Part shown: positions 40,360 to 49,018 of the stretch, piece after piece
How positions within the stretch are numbered: position 1 is the stretch's first letter
Layout: each line of letters begins with the position of its first letter
DNA from: Myroides odoratimimus
Lineage (GTDB): Bacteria; Bacteroidota; Bacteroidia; Flavobacteriales; Flavobacteriaceae
Reading direction: 5' to 3'
NCBI RefSeq assembly: GCF_030326305.1
Contig: NZ_JACAKB010000011.1
Span: forward strand, 1-64,000
Length of the DNA stretch: 64,000 nucleotides
The notes under the pieces: generated by a model
What the model was told of the DNA's origin: nothing
The model's input: the letters and a program-made list of their open reading frames with translations, nothing else
The model's database searches: none
Made by a program: the position numbers and the translations under genes

Positions 40360-40935
40360 TTACCCTATCACTACACCTAACATTTTATAGAATTCTCTAA
40401 GGATATCAGGGTGCCCAGGCCATGCAGGAGAAGTAACTAAATTACCGTCTACGACAGCTTTATCTACTCCTACTTCTTTATAATGACCACCTGCTAAAGT
40501 GATATCTGGTCCTACTGCTGGATAGGCAGTTAGTGTTCTCCCATTTAATACACCTGCAGGAGTTAATACTTGAATACCGTGACAGATAGCAGCTACTGGT
40601 AAATTCTTTTCAAAGAAGTATTTCACGAAATCAATCACCTTACTATTCAAACGGATATACTCTGAAGAACGCCCACCACAGATATACAGTCCATCATAAT
40701 CTGCTATATTCACTTCATCAAAAGATTTATTAATCACAAAATTATGACCTCTTAATTCTGCATAAGTTTGATATCCTACAAAGTCGTGTATAGCAGTTGC
40801 AATCACTTCATTCTTCTTCTTTCCAGGACATACCACATCTACTTGTACTCCAACTGATAATAGTGCTTGATAAGGAACCATTACTTCATAATCTTCTACG
40901 AAGTCCCCTGCTAACATTAAAACTGATTTTGCCAT
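40360..40935 (-). CDS. DJ-1/PfpI-family protein
   Basis: 191 residues with the class I glutamine-amidotransferase-like fold. The nucleophile elbow AAICHG has Cys118-His119, and Glu15 (VEDYEV) is placed as the conserved acid. GGRSSEYIR replaces the more common GGxxAPEYLR. Members include proteases, glyoxalases and deglycases; the substrate cannot be read from sequence. Divergent from the 41084 lipoprotein. Confidence 0.9.
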   Translation of the reverse strand: MAKSVLMLAGDFVEDYEVMVPYQALLSVGVQVDVVCPGKKKNEVIATAIHDFVGYQTYAELRGHNFVINKSFDEVNIADYDGLYICGGRSSEYIRLNSKVIDFVKYFFEKNLPVAAICHGIQVLTPAGVLNGRTLTAYPAVGPDITLAGGHYKEVGVDKAVVDGNLVTSPAWPGHPDILREFYKMLGVVIG

Positions 40936-41083
40936 ATTGTTTATATTTAAGTTAATACCCTTCTAAGGTACACAATTATGAGTAGCCCTAAAACAATAAC
41001 TTAAAAAATAACCATATAATAACATCCGCTACGAATACTTTTTAGTAACTTTAAAAATCTAATTAATCTTATTTATTTTGACT

Positions 41084-41587
41084 ATGAGAACAAAAATCGC
41101 ATTAGTAGCCGCTGCATTCTTTACACTAATCAGCTGTAACCAAAAAGTAGCCCCAACACAAGATGTAAAAGTCTTAGACCTTTATACAATAGAAGTACCT
41201 GGTACATTCGCACCTATGCAAGAATTATATCCTGATGCTGATATCCAATATGGAAATACGTTTAAACAAATGTATTTAATCACTACACATCAAGACAAAA
41301 ATAAGACGGCGAACTTCGAAGAATACGTTACACAATCTTTAGCTAGTTATAACAAAAGAGAAAACTATGAGATAATAGTACAAGAGGATGTCCGAATAAA
41401 TGGAATACCTGGAAAGAAATATGAACTACTGATGTCTCAAGATAAAGATATGATGTATATGATCCAAGTAATATTAGATGGTAAAAAAGCTAATTATCAA
41501 TACATTACATGGACTACAGGACAAAATAAAGAAGCGCAAAAAGACAATTTCTTAAATACTTTGGCATCTTTTAAAGAACAGCAATAG
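41084..41587 (+). CDS. lipoprotein of unknown function
   Basis: 167 residues from ATG 41084, with a lipoprotein signal (FFTLISCNQ, Cys18). An in-frame TTG 6 bp earlier is less likely. The mature part resembles PsbP-like or DUF1795-type folds (LYTIEVPGTFAPMQEL at the start, then FLNTLASFKEQ at the end), but the match is loose. It is followed by the azurin gene on the same strand after 118 bp. Confidence 0.72.
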   Translation: MRTKIALVAAAFFTLISCNQKVAPTQDVKVLDLYTIEVPGTFAPMQELYPDADIQYGNTFKQMYLITTHQDKNKTANFEEYVTQSLASYNKRENYEIIVQEDVRINGIPGKKYELLMSQDKDMMYMIQVILDGKKANYQYITWTTGQNKEAQKDNFLNTLASFKEQQ

Positions 41588-41705
41588 TTTTAACAAATTT
41601 TAAACATTAAAAAAACTTCAATAATATTATTTATCGTACCTTTATAGTACTCAAAATGAGCGCTTTTAATCGCTCAATAAATAAATAATATTATATAAAA
41701 TAATT

Positions 41706-42218
41706 ATGAAAAAATTAAACTTAGCTTTAGCTGTTTTAGCAACAAGTACAATGTTATTCTCATGTGGTGAGAAAAAAGCAGATACAACAACTACTCCAAC
41801 AGAAACTCCTGCTGAGACACCAGCTGCTCCAGAAGAAGTAACAGGGATACAAATTTCTCTTAACGCTGGAGATGATATGAAGTTTGACCAAAATGAAATT
41901 AAAGTTCCTGTAGGAGAACAAGTAACTTTAACTTTCAAACATACTGGAAAAATGGACAAAGCTGTTATGGGACATAACTGGGTACTATTAAAACAAGGTA
42001 CTGATATGGCTGCTTTTGCAGAAGCTTCTTCTCAAGCTGCTGATACAGATTATATCTCAGCTAAAGATGCTGATAAAGTACTAGTTCATACTAAAACTTT
42101 AGGTGGAGGTCAATCAGAAACAATTACTTTTACTATCACTGAAGCTGGTACATACGATTTCTTATGTACATTCCCAGCTCACTTCGCTTTAATGCAAGGT
42201 AAATTAATTGCTGAATAG
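41706..42218 (+). CDS. azurin-type cupredoxin, predicted lipoprotein
   Basis: 170 residues: lipoprotein signal (LFSCGEK, Cys20), a Thr/Pro/Glu linker (about 25-44), then an azurin domain. The blue-copper ligands are all present: His90 (MGHNWVL, with Gly89 as the axial carbonyl), Cys154, His159 and Met163 (CTFPAHFALMQG). It probably passes electrons in the periplasm, for example to a cytochrome c peroxidase or nitrite reductase; no partner is adjacent. The tethered lipoprotein form contrasts with soluble Pseudomonas azurin. Confidence 0.94.
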   Translation: MKKLNLALAVLATSTMLFSCGEKKADTTTTPTETPAETPAAPEEVTGIQISLNAGDDMKFDQNEIKVPVGEQVTLTFKHTGKMDKAVMGHNWVLLKQGTDMAAFAEASSQAADTDYISAKDADKVLVHTKTLGGGQSETITFTITEAGTYDFLCTFPAHFALMQGKLIAE

Positions 42219-42242
42219 TAATATATTTTAATGCAAATCTTT

Positions 42243-42278
42243 AAATGGGGTGTTTATTAATAAACACCCCATTTTTTT
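42243..42278 (+). terminator. terminator of the azurin gene
   Basis: A perfect 32-bp palindrome (AAATGGGGTGTTTATT and its complement, no unpaired loop) followed by T's. Confidence 0.93.
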
Positions 42279-42432
42279 ATTACTCTATTTTAAAGAAGTA
42301 ACTCATCTTGTAATCTATCCACTTAAAAGAAGATTTTGCCATTTAATTTCATCAAAAAGTACAAAAAAATGTTAATTATTATACTTTTAAAGCTTTTTAG
42401 CTCAAAATCAGTAGTCATTTTTTTCTGACTGA

Positions 42433-42463
42433 TTGCTTATTCTTATTTAAGCATGTATATTTG
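42433..42463 (+). promoter_or_regulatory. promoter of the YceI gene (fixes the start codon)
   Basis: TTG (42433-42435), 20 bp, then TATATTTG (42456-42463). Transcription should begin near 42470, after an in-frame ATG at 42453. This decides for the ATG at 42486 as start. Confidence 0.65.
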
Positions 42464-42485
42464 TATTAACAAATTAGCATATAAA

Positions 42486-43190
42486 ATGAAAAAAATTGTA
42501 TTATCGTTAGCTGTAATCGCTACATTAACTCTAGCATCTTGTGGAAACAAAAATGCGGATAAAGCAACAACTACAACAGAACAAGAAGTAGCTGTAGAAC
42601 AAGGAGACAAATATTCAGTAAACTTAACTGAAAGTAACGTTACTTGGAAAGTAGGACATAAAGGTGGAGTTAATCCTCGTTATGGAACTTTAACTTTAAA
42701 AGCAGGTGATATCGCTATCGATGCAAGTGGGTTAAATGCAGGTTCTTATACTATCGATATGGCATCAATCAATGCAGATGTTGCTTCTGTTGACAATGAC
42801 GCTACTAAAAAAGGTGATTTAGAAGGACACTTAAAAAGTGCTGACTTCTTTAACGTAGAGGCTAACCCTACTGTTGATTTCAAAATCACTAATGTAGAAG
42901 ATTTCGACGCAGCTAAACACACTAGCAAAATAGAAGGAGCTAATAAAGTAGTAAGTGGAAACTTAACTATCTTAGGAAAAACTGTAAACATCACTTTCCC
43001 TGCTAAAGTAACTGTAGAGAATGGTAAAGCAGTTATGGATGCCGCATTCGTAGCTGACCGTACAGAATGGGGATTAGTATTCGGTACTACTGATAAAGAT
43101 TCAGGTGCTGCTCTTAACCCTGCTGACTGGGCTATTAGTAAAGATATGGAAATAGGAATTCATTTAGTAGCTGATAAAGTAACTGAATAA
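42486..43190 (+). CDS. YceI-family lipoprotein
   Basis: 234 residues from ATG 42486, with a lipoprotein signal (LTLASCGNK, Cys19) that appears only with this start. The mature part is a YceI lipocalin-like barrel (VTWKVGHKGGVNPRYGTL, GHLKSADFFNVEANPTVDFK in part, and the closing DRTEWGLVFG). YceI proteins bind isoprenoids or other lipids in the periplasm. It lies between azurin and the YpdA-type gene, each with its own terminator. Confidence 0.93.
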   Translation: MKKIVLSLAVIATLTLASCGNKNADKATTTTEQEVAVEQGDKYSVNLTESNVTWKVGHKGGVNPRYGTLTLKAGDIAIDASGLNAGSYTIDMASINADVASVDNDATKKGDLEGHLKSADFFNVEANPTVDFKITNVEDFDAAKHTSKIEGANKVVSGNLTILGKTVNITFPAKVTVENGKAVMDAAFVADRTEWGLVFGTTDKDSGAALNPADWAISKDMEIGIHLVADKVTE

Positions 43191-43210
43191 TTTCATTCAC
43201 AATATATCCT

Positions 43211-43247
43211 ATAAGGGCTACTCTTACGAGTAGCTCTTATTTTTTTA
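43211..43247 (+). terminator. terminator of the YceI gene
   Basis: ATAAGGGCTACTC (43211-43223) pairs with GAGTAGCTCTTAT (43228-43240) with one wobble, followed by seven T's. Confidence 0.9.
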
Positions 43248-43281
43248 CCTCCTTTTCAAAAGAGGAATAAGAATAAAGCCG

Positions 43282-43289
43282 TAACTTTG
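43282..43289 (+). promoter_or_regulatory. -7 box upstream of the YpdA-type gene
   Basis: TAACTTTG matches TAnnTTTG, 26 bp before the ATG at 43316. The -33 element is unclear. Confidence 0.5.
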
Positions 43290-43315
43290 GTTTTTGCGAA
43301 TAGAAAATAGATACA

Positions 43316-44299
43316 ATGAAGCATTTTGACATTATAATTATAGGAGGTGGTCCTATAGGTATCGCCTGTGGACTAGAAGCTAAGAAGAACGGACTTTCTT
43401 ATCTAATCATAGAGAAAGGATGTCTAGTTAATTCTTTATATCACTATCCTGTCAATATGCAGTTCTTCTCTTCGTCAGAACTATTAGAGCTAGACAAGAT
43501 CCCTTTTATTAGTAAAGAGAATAAACCTCGTAGAAGTGAGGCTTTAGAATACTACCGCAGAGTAGTAACAACGAATGAACTAACGATAAACTTATTCGAA
43601 ACTGTCTTAGAGACGACTAAAAACTCTGAAGGATTATTCGATGTCAAAACTTCTAAAGATAATTATACAGCTAAAGACATTATCGTAGCGACTGGATTTT
43701 ATGATATTCCTAATCCATTGAATGTACCAGGTGAAGACTTATCTAAAGTTTCTCATTACTACACAGATCCACATTATTATGCCGGTATGGATGTAGTGGT
43801 GGTCGGTGCAAGTAACTCTTCAGTAGATGCAGCCTTAGAATGCTATCGCAAAGGAGCAAATGTCACTATGGTTGTAAGAGATAAAGAAATTAGCTCTCAT
43901 GTGAAATACTGGGTAAAACCTGATATTGAAAATAGAATTAAAGAAGGAAGTATCACTGCTCTGTTCAACAGCAATATTAAAGAAATAACTGATAATACGG
44001 TTATAATCAACACAAATAACAAAGAAATAATAATAAAAAACGACTTTGTCCTTGCACTTACAGGATATCGTCCTAACTTTGCTTTTTTAAAACAATTAGG
44101 AGTTACAATATCTAATGATGCTAATCAGACTCCTACTTACAATACAGAAACTATGGAAACAAATGTGACGAACTTATATTTAGCAGGTGTAGTATGCGGT
44201 GGTTTAAACACGCACACTTGGTTTATTGAGAACTCTAGAATTCACGCTGTTACCATTCTTACACATATCATCTCTAAGTATCGATATTGTCGATTTTAG
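43316..44299 (+). CDS. ypdA: YpdA-family putative bacillithiol disulfide reductase
   Basis: 327 residues, FAD/NAD(P) two-dinucleotide-binding oxidoreductase. FAD site IIIGGGPIGIACG (about 7-19), NAD(P) site VVVGASNSSVDAAL (about 161-174), and C-terminal LAGVVCGG with Cys as in the YpdA group. YpdA of Firmicutes reduces oxidised bacillithiol, and some Bacteroidota also make bacillithiol; whether this organism does cannot be seen here. Its stop codon overlaps the stop of the convergent fur-family gene by 4 bp. Confidence 0.87.
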   Translation: MKHFDIIIIGGGPIGIACGLEAKKNGLSYLIIEKGCLVNSLYHYPVNMQFFSSSELLELDKIPFISKENKPRRSEALEYYRRVVTTNELTINLFETVLETTKNSEGLFDVKTSKDNYTAKDIIVATGFYDIPNPLNVPGEDLSKVSHYYTDPHYYAGMDVVVVGASNSSVDAALECYRKGANVTMVVRDKEISSHVKYWVKPDIENRIKEGSITALFNSNIKEITDNTVIINTNNKEIIIKNDFVLALTGYRPNFAFLKQLGVTISNDANQTPTYNTETMETNVTNLYLAGVVCGGLNTHTWFIENSRIHAVTILTHIISKYRYCRF

Positions 44300-44712
44300 G
44301 GCTTGCACTCCTTACACACCCCTTTAGCTACTACGTCTATATCATCTAGCTGAAAACCAGCCGGTACTTCTATCTTAGGTATAGATACTTGTGTTAAACA
44401 GATTGTCTTTTTACAATTATTACACACAAAATGTAGATGAGTATCGTGATGATTCTTTTCATCACACCCCTGAGCACATAATGCATACTGTGTAATATTA
44501 TTAGTCGTAATACTATGAAGCAAACCTTTGCTCTCAAATGTCTTTACGGTTCTATATAACGTTACACGATCAGATTGTTCAAAGCTTGCCTCTATATCAG
44601 CAAGTGATACTGCACCTTTTTGTTGCTTCAAAAATTTTAGAACCAATAAGCGCATTGCAGTAGGATTAATCTTTTTAGCTTTTAATTCTTGCTCTAAATT
44701 TAGGGTACTCAT
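44296..44712 (-). CDS. Fur-family transcriptional regulator
   Basis: 138 residues: winged helix (1-80; recognition helix DRVTLYRTVKTFESKGLLH in part) and a C-terminal dimer/metal domain. Cysteine pairs CNNC and CKEC form the structural zinc site, and HHDTHLHF with the CAQGC region supplies sensing ligands. The N-terminus is short and begins MSTLNLEQELKAKKINPTAMR-like. It could be a Fur, Zur or PerR; the ligands do not settle which. A 21-bp imperfect palindrome at its promoter suggests autoregulation. Confidence 0.9.
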   Translation of the reverse strand: MSTLNLEQELKAKKINPTAMRLLVLKFLKQQKGAVSLADIEASFEQSDRVTLYRTVKTFESKGLLHSITTNNITQYALCAQGCDEKNHHDTHLHFVCNNCKKTICLTQVSIPKIEVPAGFQLDDIDVVAKGVCKECKP

Positions 44713-44734
44713 ACTCTCTTATTTTGTGTATAAA

Positions 44735-44759
44735 CAAAGATAAACAATGTTTGGTTATC
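44735..44759. promoter_or_regulatory. fur-family gene promoter with overlapping imperfect palindrome
   Basis: The minus strand has TATCTTTG (44735-44742), a TAnnTTTG box. Overlapping it, GATAA-N11-TTATC (44739-44759) with AAACA/TGTTT inside matches its own complement at 16 of 21 positions. This is a plausible site for autoregulation by the Fur-family protein. Confidence 0.45.
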
Positions 44760-44917
44760 AAGTCGTTTTTACGTAATCAGATTCTATTTAACAACTTTTT
44801 AGCTTAAAAAAAATCAAAATATTTTAATACAAATAAACATATTTGAGTGTTGTAGTAAATAATAAAAACATATATTTATTTTTTTTACAACAATCAAACT
44901 AAAAACATAAACTCAAA

Positions 44918-46123
44918 GTGAATAGTAAACTTATAGGTAGTTCCCTTATTATAGCGGGTACAGCAATCGGAGGTGGAATGTTAGCCATGCCGATTATTTC
45001 GTCTGGAGTAGGATTTACAGGCATTACGATAGTAATGATCTTGATATGGTTAACGATGTGTTATACCGCTATTCTATTAGTAGAAACATATAAAGACAAT
45101 AACCCTGAAGATGGGTTGAGTACGATGACTTATAAATACTTAGGTAAAGCAGGCTCTATCATTACAGGGATAAGTATGCTAACACTGATGTATGCCTTAG
45201 TTAGTGCTTATATAGCAGGAGGAAGTGATATTCTAAGACTAAACTTAAGTAACTGGTTAGAGACTGATATCAGTCCACAGGTTACTGCTTTTATCTTTAC
45301 AATATTATTTGGTGGTATAGTTGGTCTAGGTGCTCGAATAGTAGATATTGCTACAAGGTGGATATTTATTATCAAACTAATCTTTCTCTTGATTGTTATT
45401 ATTGTAATGGTTGGTTATGTCAGAATAGATAACCTTCTACAGCTGCCTATAGAGAGTAAGCTATTCTTCTCCTCTATTCCTGTTATTTTTACTTCATTTG
45501 GTTTTCATATTGTGGTACCGAGTATGGTAAAATATTTAGACGGTGATATTAAGCTACTTAAAAAAGCGTTTATCTATGGTAGTCTATTACCTCTAATCGT
45601 GTATATCATTTGGCAACTATCTATCTTAGGAAGTATAGACTCTAATACCTTCTTCACAATTATAAAAGAAACACAAGGCTTAGAAGCTGTCATCATAGCT
45701 GTAAATGGTATATCTGAATCTAAGTGGATGAATATTCCTCTAAACATTTTCTTTGCAGCAGCTATCCTTACTTCTTTCTTAGGAGTAGCATTAGCACTAT
45801 TTGATTATGTAAAAGATTTAAGTAAAAAGAAGGCTTTTGGAAAAAATAAAGTAATTATTTACTTAATTACTTTTATACCTCCATTATTATTCGCACTTTA
45901 CTATCCTAAAGGTTTTGTGATAGCACTAAGCTATGCAGCTATCTCTGTAGTGATAACCTCTTTGTTTATTCCAGTACTGATGTATATCAAAGTCAAGAAA
46001 GAAAGACAAGAGACTATATCTTTTTTACAAAAGATAGCTTTTAGCCTGATTTTTGCTTTTGGAACAAGCATCTTAGTAATACAAGTTTTAATGACAGCGG
46101 GAGTACTCCCTATTTTAGACTAA
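44918..46123 (+). CDS. aromatic amino acid permease (HAAAP family), copy 1
   Basis: 401 residues, about 11 membrane helices, GTG start (no in-frame ATG nearby upstream). The N-terminal SSLIIAGTAIGGGMLAMPI and helix 6 VIFTSFGFHIVVPSM match the TyrP/Mtr/TnaB family of proton-coupled Trp/Tyr transporters. The next gene is a close paralogue after 49 bp, in the same direction. It is divergent from the Fur-family gene. Tyr versus Trp preference cannot be read. Confidence 0.9.
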   Translation: MNSKLIGSSLIIAGTAIGGGMLAMPIISSGVGFTGITIVMILIWLTMCYTAILLVETYKDNNPEDGLSTMTYKYLGKAGSIITGISMLTLMYALVSAYIAGGSDILRLNLSNWLETDISPQVTAFIFTILFGGIVGLGARIVDIATRWIFIIKLIFLLIVIIVMVGYVRIDNLLQLPIESKLFFSSIPVIFTSFGFHIVVPSMVKYLDGDIKLLKKAFIYGSLLPLIVYIIWQLSILGSIDSNTFFTIIKETQGLEAVIIAVNGISESKWMNIPLNIFFAAAILTSFLGVALALFDYVKDLSKKKAFGKNKVIIYLITFIPPLLFALYYPKGFVIALSYAAISVVITSLFIPVLMYIKVKKERQETISFLQKIAFSLIFAFGTSILVIQVLMTAGVLPILD

Positions 46124-46172
46124 TGAAACAAAAAATAAATTCGACGAATTAAATAAATTTAAATAAATAGAA

Positions 46173-47372
46173 ATGCAAAAAATTATCGGAAGTATTCTTA
46201 TTGTCGCAGGAACGACAATCGGAGCAGGAATGTTAGCAATGCCCATTATATCAGCAAGTGTAGGCTTTACCTTTATGGCCTTTATCTTGTTCTGCATTTG
46301 GTTTGCTATGTATTATACTGCTATACTTCTGGTGGATGTATATAAATACAACCCTCCTACAGATGGATTAAATACCTTAACAGTAAAATACCTAGGTAAC
46401 TCAGGAGCTGTTGCTACAGCGCTAAGTATGCTGATACTGATGTATGCCTTAGTAAGTGCCTATATCACAGGAGGAGGTGAAATATTTAGAACTAACTTAG
46501 AGAATTGGCTACAAGTAAAAATATCATCTCATACTTCTGCTTTTCTATTTACAGCAATATTTGGTAGTATCATAGCATTTGGTACACGTGTCGTTGACTT
46601 CAGTAATAAGATAGTATTCACAACTAAGCTAATTTTCTTGTGTATTGTAATGGCATTATTATTACCTAAAGTAGAAATGATTCACTTACAACATTTACCT
46701 ACTTCTAGTATTCCTGTATTAGCCACTATTCCAGTAATCTTTACTAGCTTTGGGTTCTATGTAGTCATTCCAACATTGGTAAAATACTTAGACGGAAATA
46801 TCAAACAACTAAAGCTCGTATTTTTAATCGGAAGTATCACTCCTCTTATATTATACTTAGTATGGGAACTTACATTCTTAGGAAACTTAGATAGTAATAC
46901 CTTTACCACTATCCTACAAGAGAACTCTAAAATGGAAGGATTACTAAAAGCAGTAAAACAAGTACACAACTCAAAAATGATCGGTATTTCTTTTACACTA
47001 TTTGCTTCTGCGGCATTACTTACTTCTTTCTGGGGAGTAGCTATGGCTTTAAAGGATTATATCCAAGATTTAGGGAAAAACAAACCACTAATCAAGAATA
47101 CAATGTCTGCAATGCTATTGACATTTATTCCTCCATTAGTATTTGCAGTATTTTATCCTGACGGATTCGTAATAGCACTAGGATACGCGTCTATCCCTTT
47201 AGTAGTTCTTGCTTTAATCATGCCGATGCTAATGCTACAAAAAGCACAAAAGCAAGCAGGAGTTAAACAGCCCATTTTACAGAAACTAGCTTTTGTATTT
47301 TTATGGGGACTATCACTTTTGATATTTATACTACAAGGTCTTATGGTTGCTGAGGTTATACCTGCTTATTAA
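46173..47372 (+). CDS. aromatic amino acid permease (HAAAP family), copy 2
   Basis: 399 residues and about 11 membrane helices. It is collinear with copy 1 along its whole length (GSILIVAGTTIGAGMLAMPIISASVGF against the matching segment; VIFTSFGFYVVIPTLVKYLDG; PPLVFAVFYPDGFVIALGYA). This is a tandem duplication that has since diverged clearly, so the two may differ in substrate or affinity. It has no obvious promoter of its own and ends at a terminator, which fits a two-gene operon. Confidence 0.9.
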   Translation: MQKIIGSILIVAGTTIGAGMLAMPIISASVGFTFMAFILFCIWFAMYYTAILLVDVYKYNPPTDGLNTLTVKYLGNSGAVATALSMLILMYALVSAYITGGGEIFRTNLENWLQVKISSHTSAFLFTAIFGSIIAFGTRVVDFSNKIVFTTKLIFLCIVMALLLPKVEMIHLQHLPTSSIPVLATIPVIFTSFGFYVVIPTLVKYLDGNIKQLKLVFLIGSITPLILYLVWELTFLGNLDSNTFTTILQENSKMEGLLKAVKQVHNSKMIGISFTLFASAALLTSFWGVAMALKDYIQDLGKNKPLIKNTMSAMLLTFIPPLVFAVFYPDGFVIALGYASIPLVVLALIMPMLMLQKAQKQAGVKQPILQKLAFVFLWGLSLLIFILQGLMVAEVIPAY

Positions 47373-47398
47373 GCAAGAAACAGCCTTTATACAATATT

Positions 47399-47448
47399 AG
47401 CCGACTTAACCTAGATTAAGAAATTTCTAGATTAAGTCGGCTTTCTAT
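47399..47448 (+). terminator. terminator of the permease pair
   Basis: AGCCGACTTAA-CTAGA pairs with TCTAG-TTAAGTCGGCT around a 10-nt loop (one mismatch), followed by a T-rich tail. Confidence 0.82.
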
Positions 47449-47469
47449 TTTTAAACCATTACTCCTCTG

Positions 47470-47477
47470 TACCTTTG
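47470..47477 (+). promoter_or_regulatory. -7 box upstream of the 47498 gene
   Basis: TACCTTTG matches TAnnTTTG, 20 bp before the ATG. Confidence 0.45.
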
Positions 47478-47497
47478 TCTTATAAAAATAACAATGT

Positions 47498-48154
47498 ATG
47501 AAAAATATAGTTTTGATAGGAGCGTCTGGTTATGTAGGTAGTGCTATATTAAACGAATTGATACAACGTCAATACAACGTTACAGCAATCGCTAGAAATA
47601 CCTCAACAATATCTAATAGCGCTTTAGTAAAAAAAGTAGCGTTAGATATAACAGATCAAAAAGAACTCGTAAAGATAATAACAGGTGCAGATGTAGTCAT
47701 CAGTGCTTTCAATGCAGGATGGTCAAATCCCAACCTATATGAGGACTTCACAACAGGAATACAGACTATACACAATGCTGTAAAAGAAGCTAAAGTAAAG
47801 CGCTTAATTGTCATTGGTGGAGCAGGTACACTGTATATCAAACCTGGATTACAATTAGTAGACTCAGCAGATTTTCCAGATTTTATTAAACCAGGTGCTA
47901 CAGCTGTAAGAGACTATTTTGAACACACATTAAGTAAAGAAAATAGTTTTATTTGGACATACTTTAGCCCTGCGATAGAAATGAATCCCCAAAATCCTGG
48001 AAAGCGAACAGGACACTTTAGACTAAGTAGCAATACACCTGTCTATGATAGCGAATGTAGAAGCAGAATATCTGTAGAGGATGTAGCTGTCGCTATAGTG
48101 GATGAGGTAGAGAATGAACAGTTTAAAAACACACAGTTCACAATAGGTTACTAA
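47498..48154 (+). CDS. NAD(P)-binding Rossmann protein (NmrA/YwnB-like)
   Basis: 218 residues with the dinucleotide motif IGASGYVGSAIL (7-18). Then come VVISAFNAGW and VIGGAGTLY strands, ending in RISVEDVAVAIVDE. It lacks the YxxxK catalytic pair of classical SDRs, as is usual in the NmrA-like/atypical SDR group (YwnB, biliverdin-reductase-like). The substrate is unknown. It has its own promoter box and shares a downstream terminator with tcdA. Confidence 0.85.
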   Translation: MKNIVLIGASGYVGSAILNELIQRQYNVTAIARNTSTISNSALVKKVALDITDQKELVKIITGADVVISAFNAGWSNPNLYEDFTTGIQTIHNAVKEAKVKRLIVIGGAGTLYIKPGLQLVDSADFPDFIKPGATAVRDYFEHTLSKENSFIWTYFSPAIEMNPQNPGKRTGHFRLSSNTPVYDSECRSRISVEDVAVAIVDEVENEQFKNTQFTIGY

Positions 48155-48173
48155 ATTTCATAATAAGTCCCCA

Positions 48174-48221
48174 TAAGGGAAACAACAGTTCAACAACAAA
48201 ATACTAGCAATTCTTCCCTTA
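48174..48221. repeat. repeat island D: two 11-bp units inside an inverted repeat
   Basis: AACAACAGTTC (48181-48191) is followed directly by AACAACAAAAT (48192-48202) and a weaker third unit ACTAGCAATTC (48203-48213). The block is enclosed by a perfect 8-bp inverted repeat TAAGGGAA (48174-48181) and TTCCCTTA (48214-48221). It is the weakest of the four islands. Confidence 0.35.
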
Positions 48222-48224
48222 CTA

Positions 48225-48261
48225 AAAAAGGCTGTAAATCTAATTGATTTACAGCCTTTTT
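48225..48261. terminator. bidirectional terminator between the 47498 gene and tcdA
   Basis: A perfect 16-bp stem AAAAAGGCTGTAAATC/GATTTACAGCCTTTTT with a 5-nt loop and A/T runs on both sides. Confidence 0.93.
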
Positions 48262-48267
48262 ACTTTA

Positions 48268-48984
48268 TTATTTCGATAAGATATATCTTACTACATGTTC
48301 TGCTGAGTTCAAACCAAACAAGGCTGGCATCCAACTATTCGTCCCAAAGAATGACTTTTTAAAGTTACTACCATCTGTCATCTTTAAGCTACTCTCATCA
48401 GGTTTCTCTGTAGAGAATATTGCTTTTACCCCAGAAGATATCCCTTCTTTCTTTAAGCGCTTTCTAATTTGTTTTGCCAATGGACATACATCAGTTTTAC
48501 TGATATCTTTAATAACGATCTTATTTGCCATCATCTTTCCTCCTGCTCCCATCGCACTGATTACCTTTACCTTCTTGCGCTTAGCTGCCAAAATAAGGTT
48601 AATCTTAGGTGTAATGCTATCTATACAATCTAATACATAATCGAAGTCCTCTGTCACAATCTCATGAGCACGCTCAGGAGAAATAAACTCTTCTATACGA
48701 ATCAAGTTAAGCTCTGGATTGATATCCATCAGTCTATCTCCTACAACTTTCACTTTTGGCATACCTATAGTAGAATGTAAAGCTGGCAACTGTCTATTGA
48801 TATTCGTAATATCCACAGTATCTCCATCTACGATAGTCATATTTCCTACTCCTGCTCTAGCTAAAAACTCTGCTGCAAATGATCCAACTCCTCCTAATCC
48901 AACGACTAATACTTTTGCATTTTTTAGTTTTTGCAATCCTTCTTCCTTAAAAAGTAATTCTGCTCTTTCTTGCCAAATTGCCAT
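48268..48984 (-). CDS. tcdA: tRNA threonylcarbamoyladenosine dehydratase
   Basis: Cyclises t6A37 to ct6A in tRNAs reading ANN codons. 238 residues, ThiF/E1-like: nucleotide motif VVGLGGVGSFAAEFLARAGVG (25-45; GLGGVGS core), DGDTVDITNINRQ (adenylate site), VLDCIDSITPK, and a C-terminal tail typical of TcdA/CsdL rather than MoeB/ThiF. It follows the TatD-like gene by 34 bp on the same strand. Confidence 0.9.
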   Translation of the reverse strand: MAIWQERAELLFKEEGLQKLKNAKVLVVGLGGVGSFAAEFLARAGVGNMTIVDGDTVDITNINRQLPALHSTIGMPKVKVVGDRLMDINPELNLIRIEEFISPERAHEIVTEDFDYVLDCIDSITPKINLILAAKRKKVKVISAMGAGGKMMANKIVIKDISKTDVCPLAKQIRKRLKKEGISSGVKAIFSTEKPDESSLKMTDGSNFKKSFFGTNSWMPALFGLNSAEHVVRYILSK

Positions 48985-49018
48985 TTATTCTACTTATTAT
49001 ATCAATCTAAGACTGATG

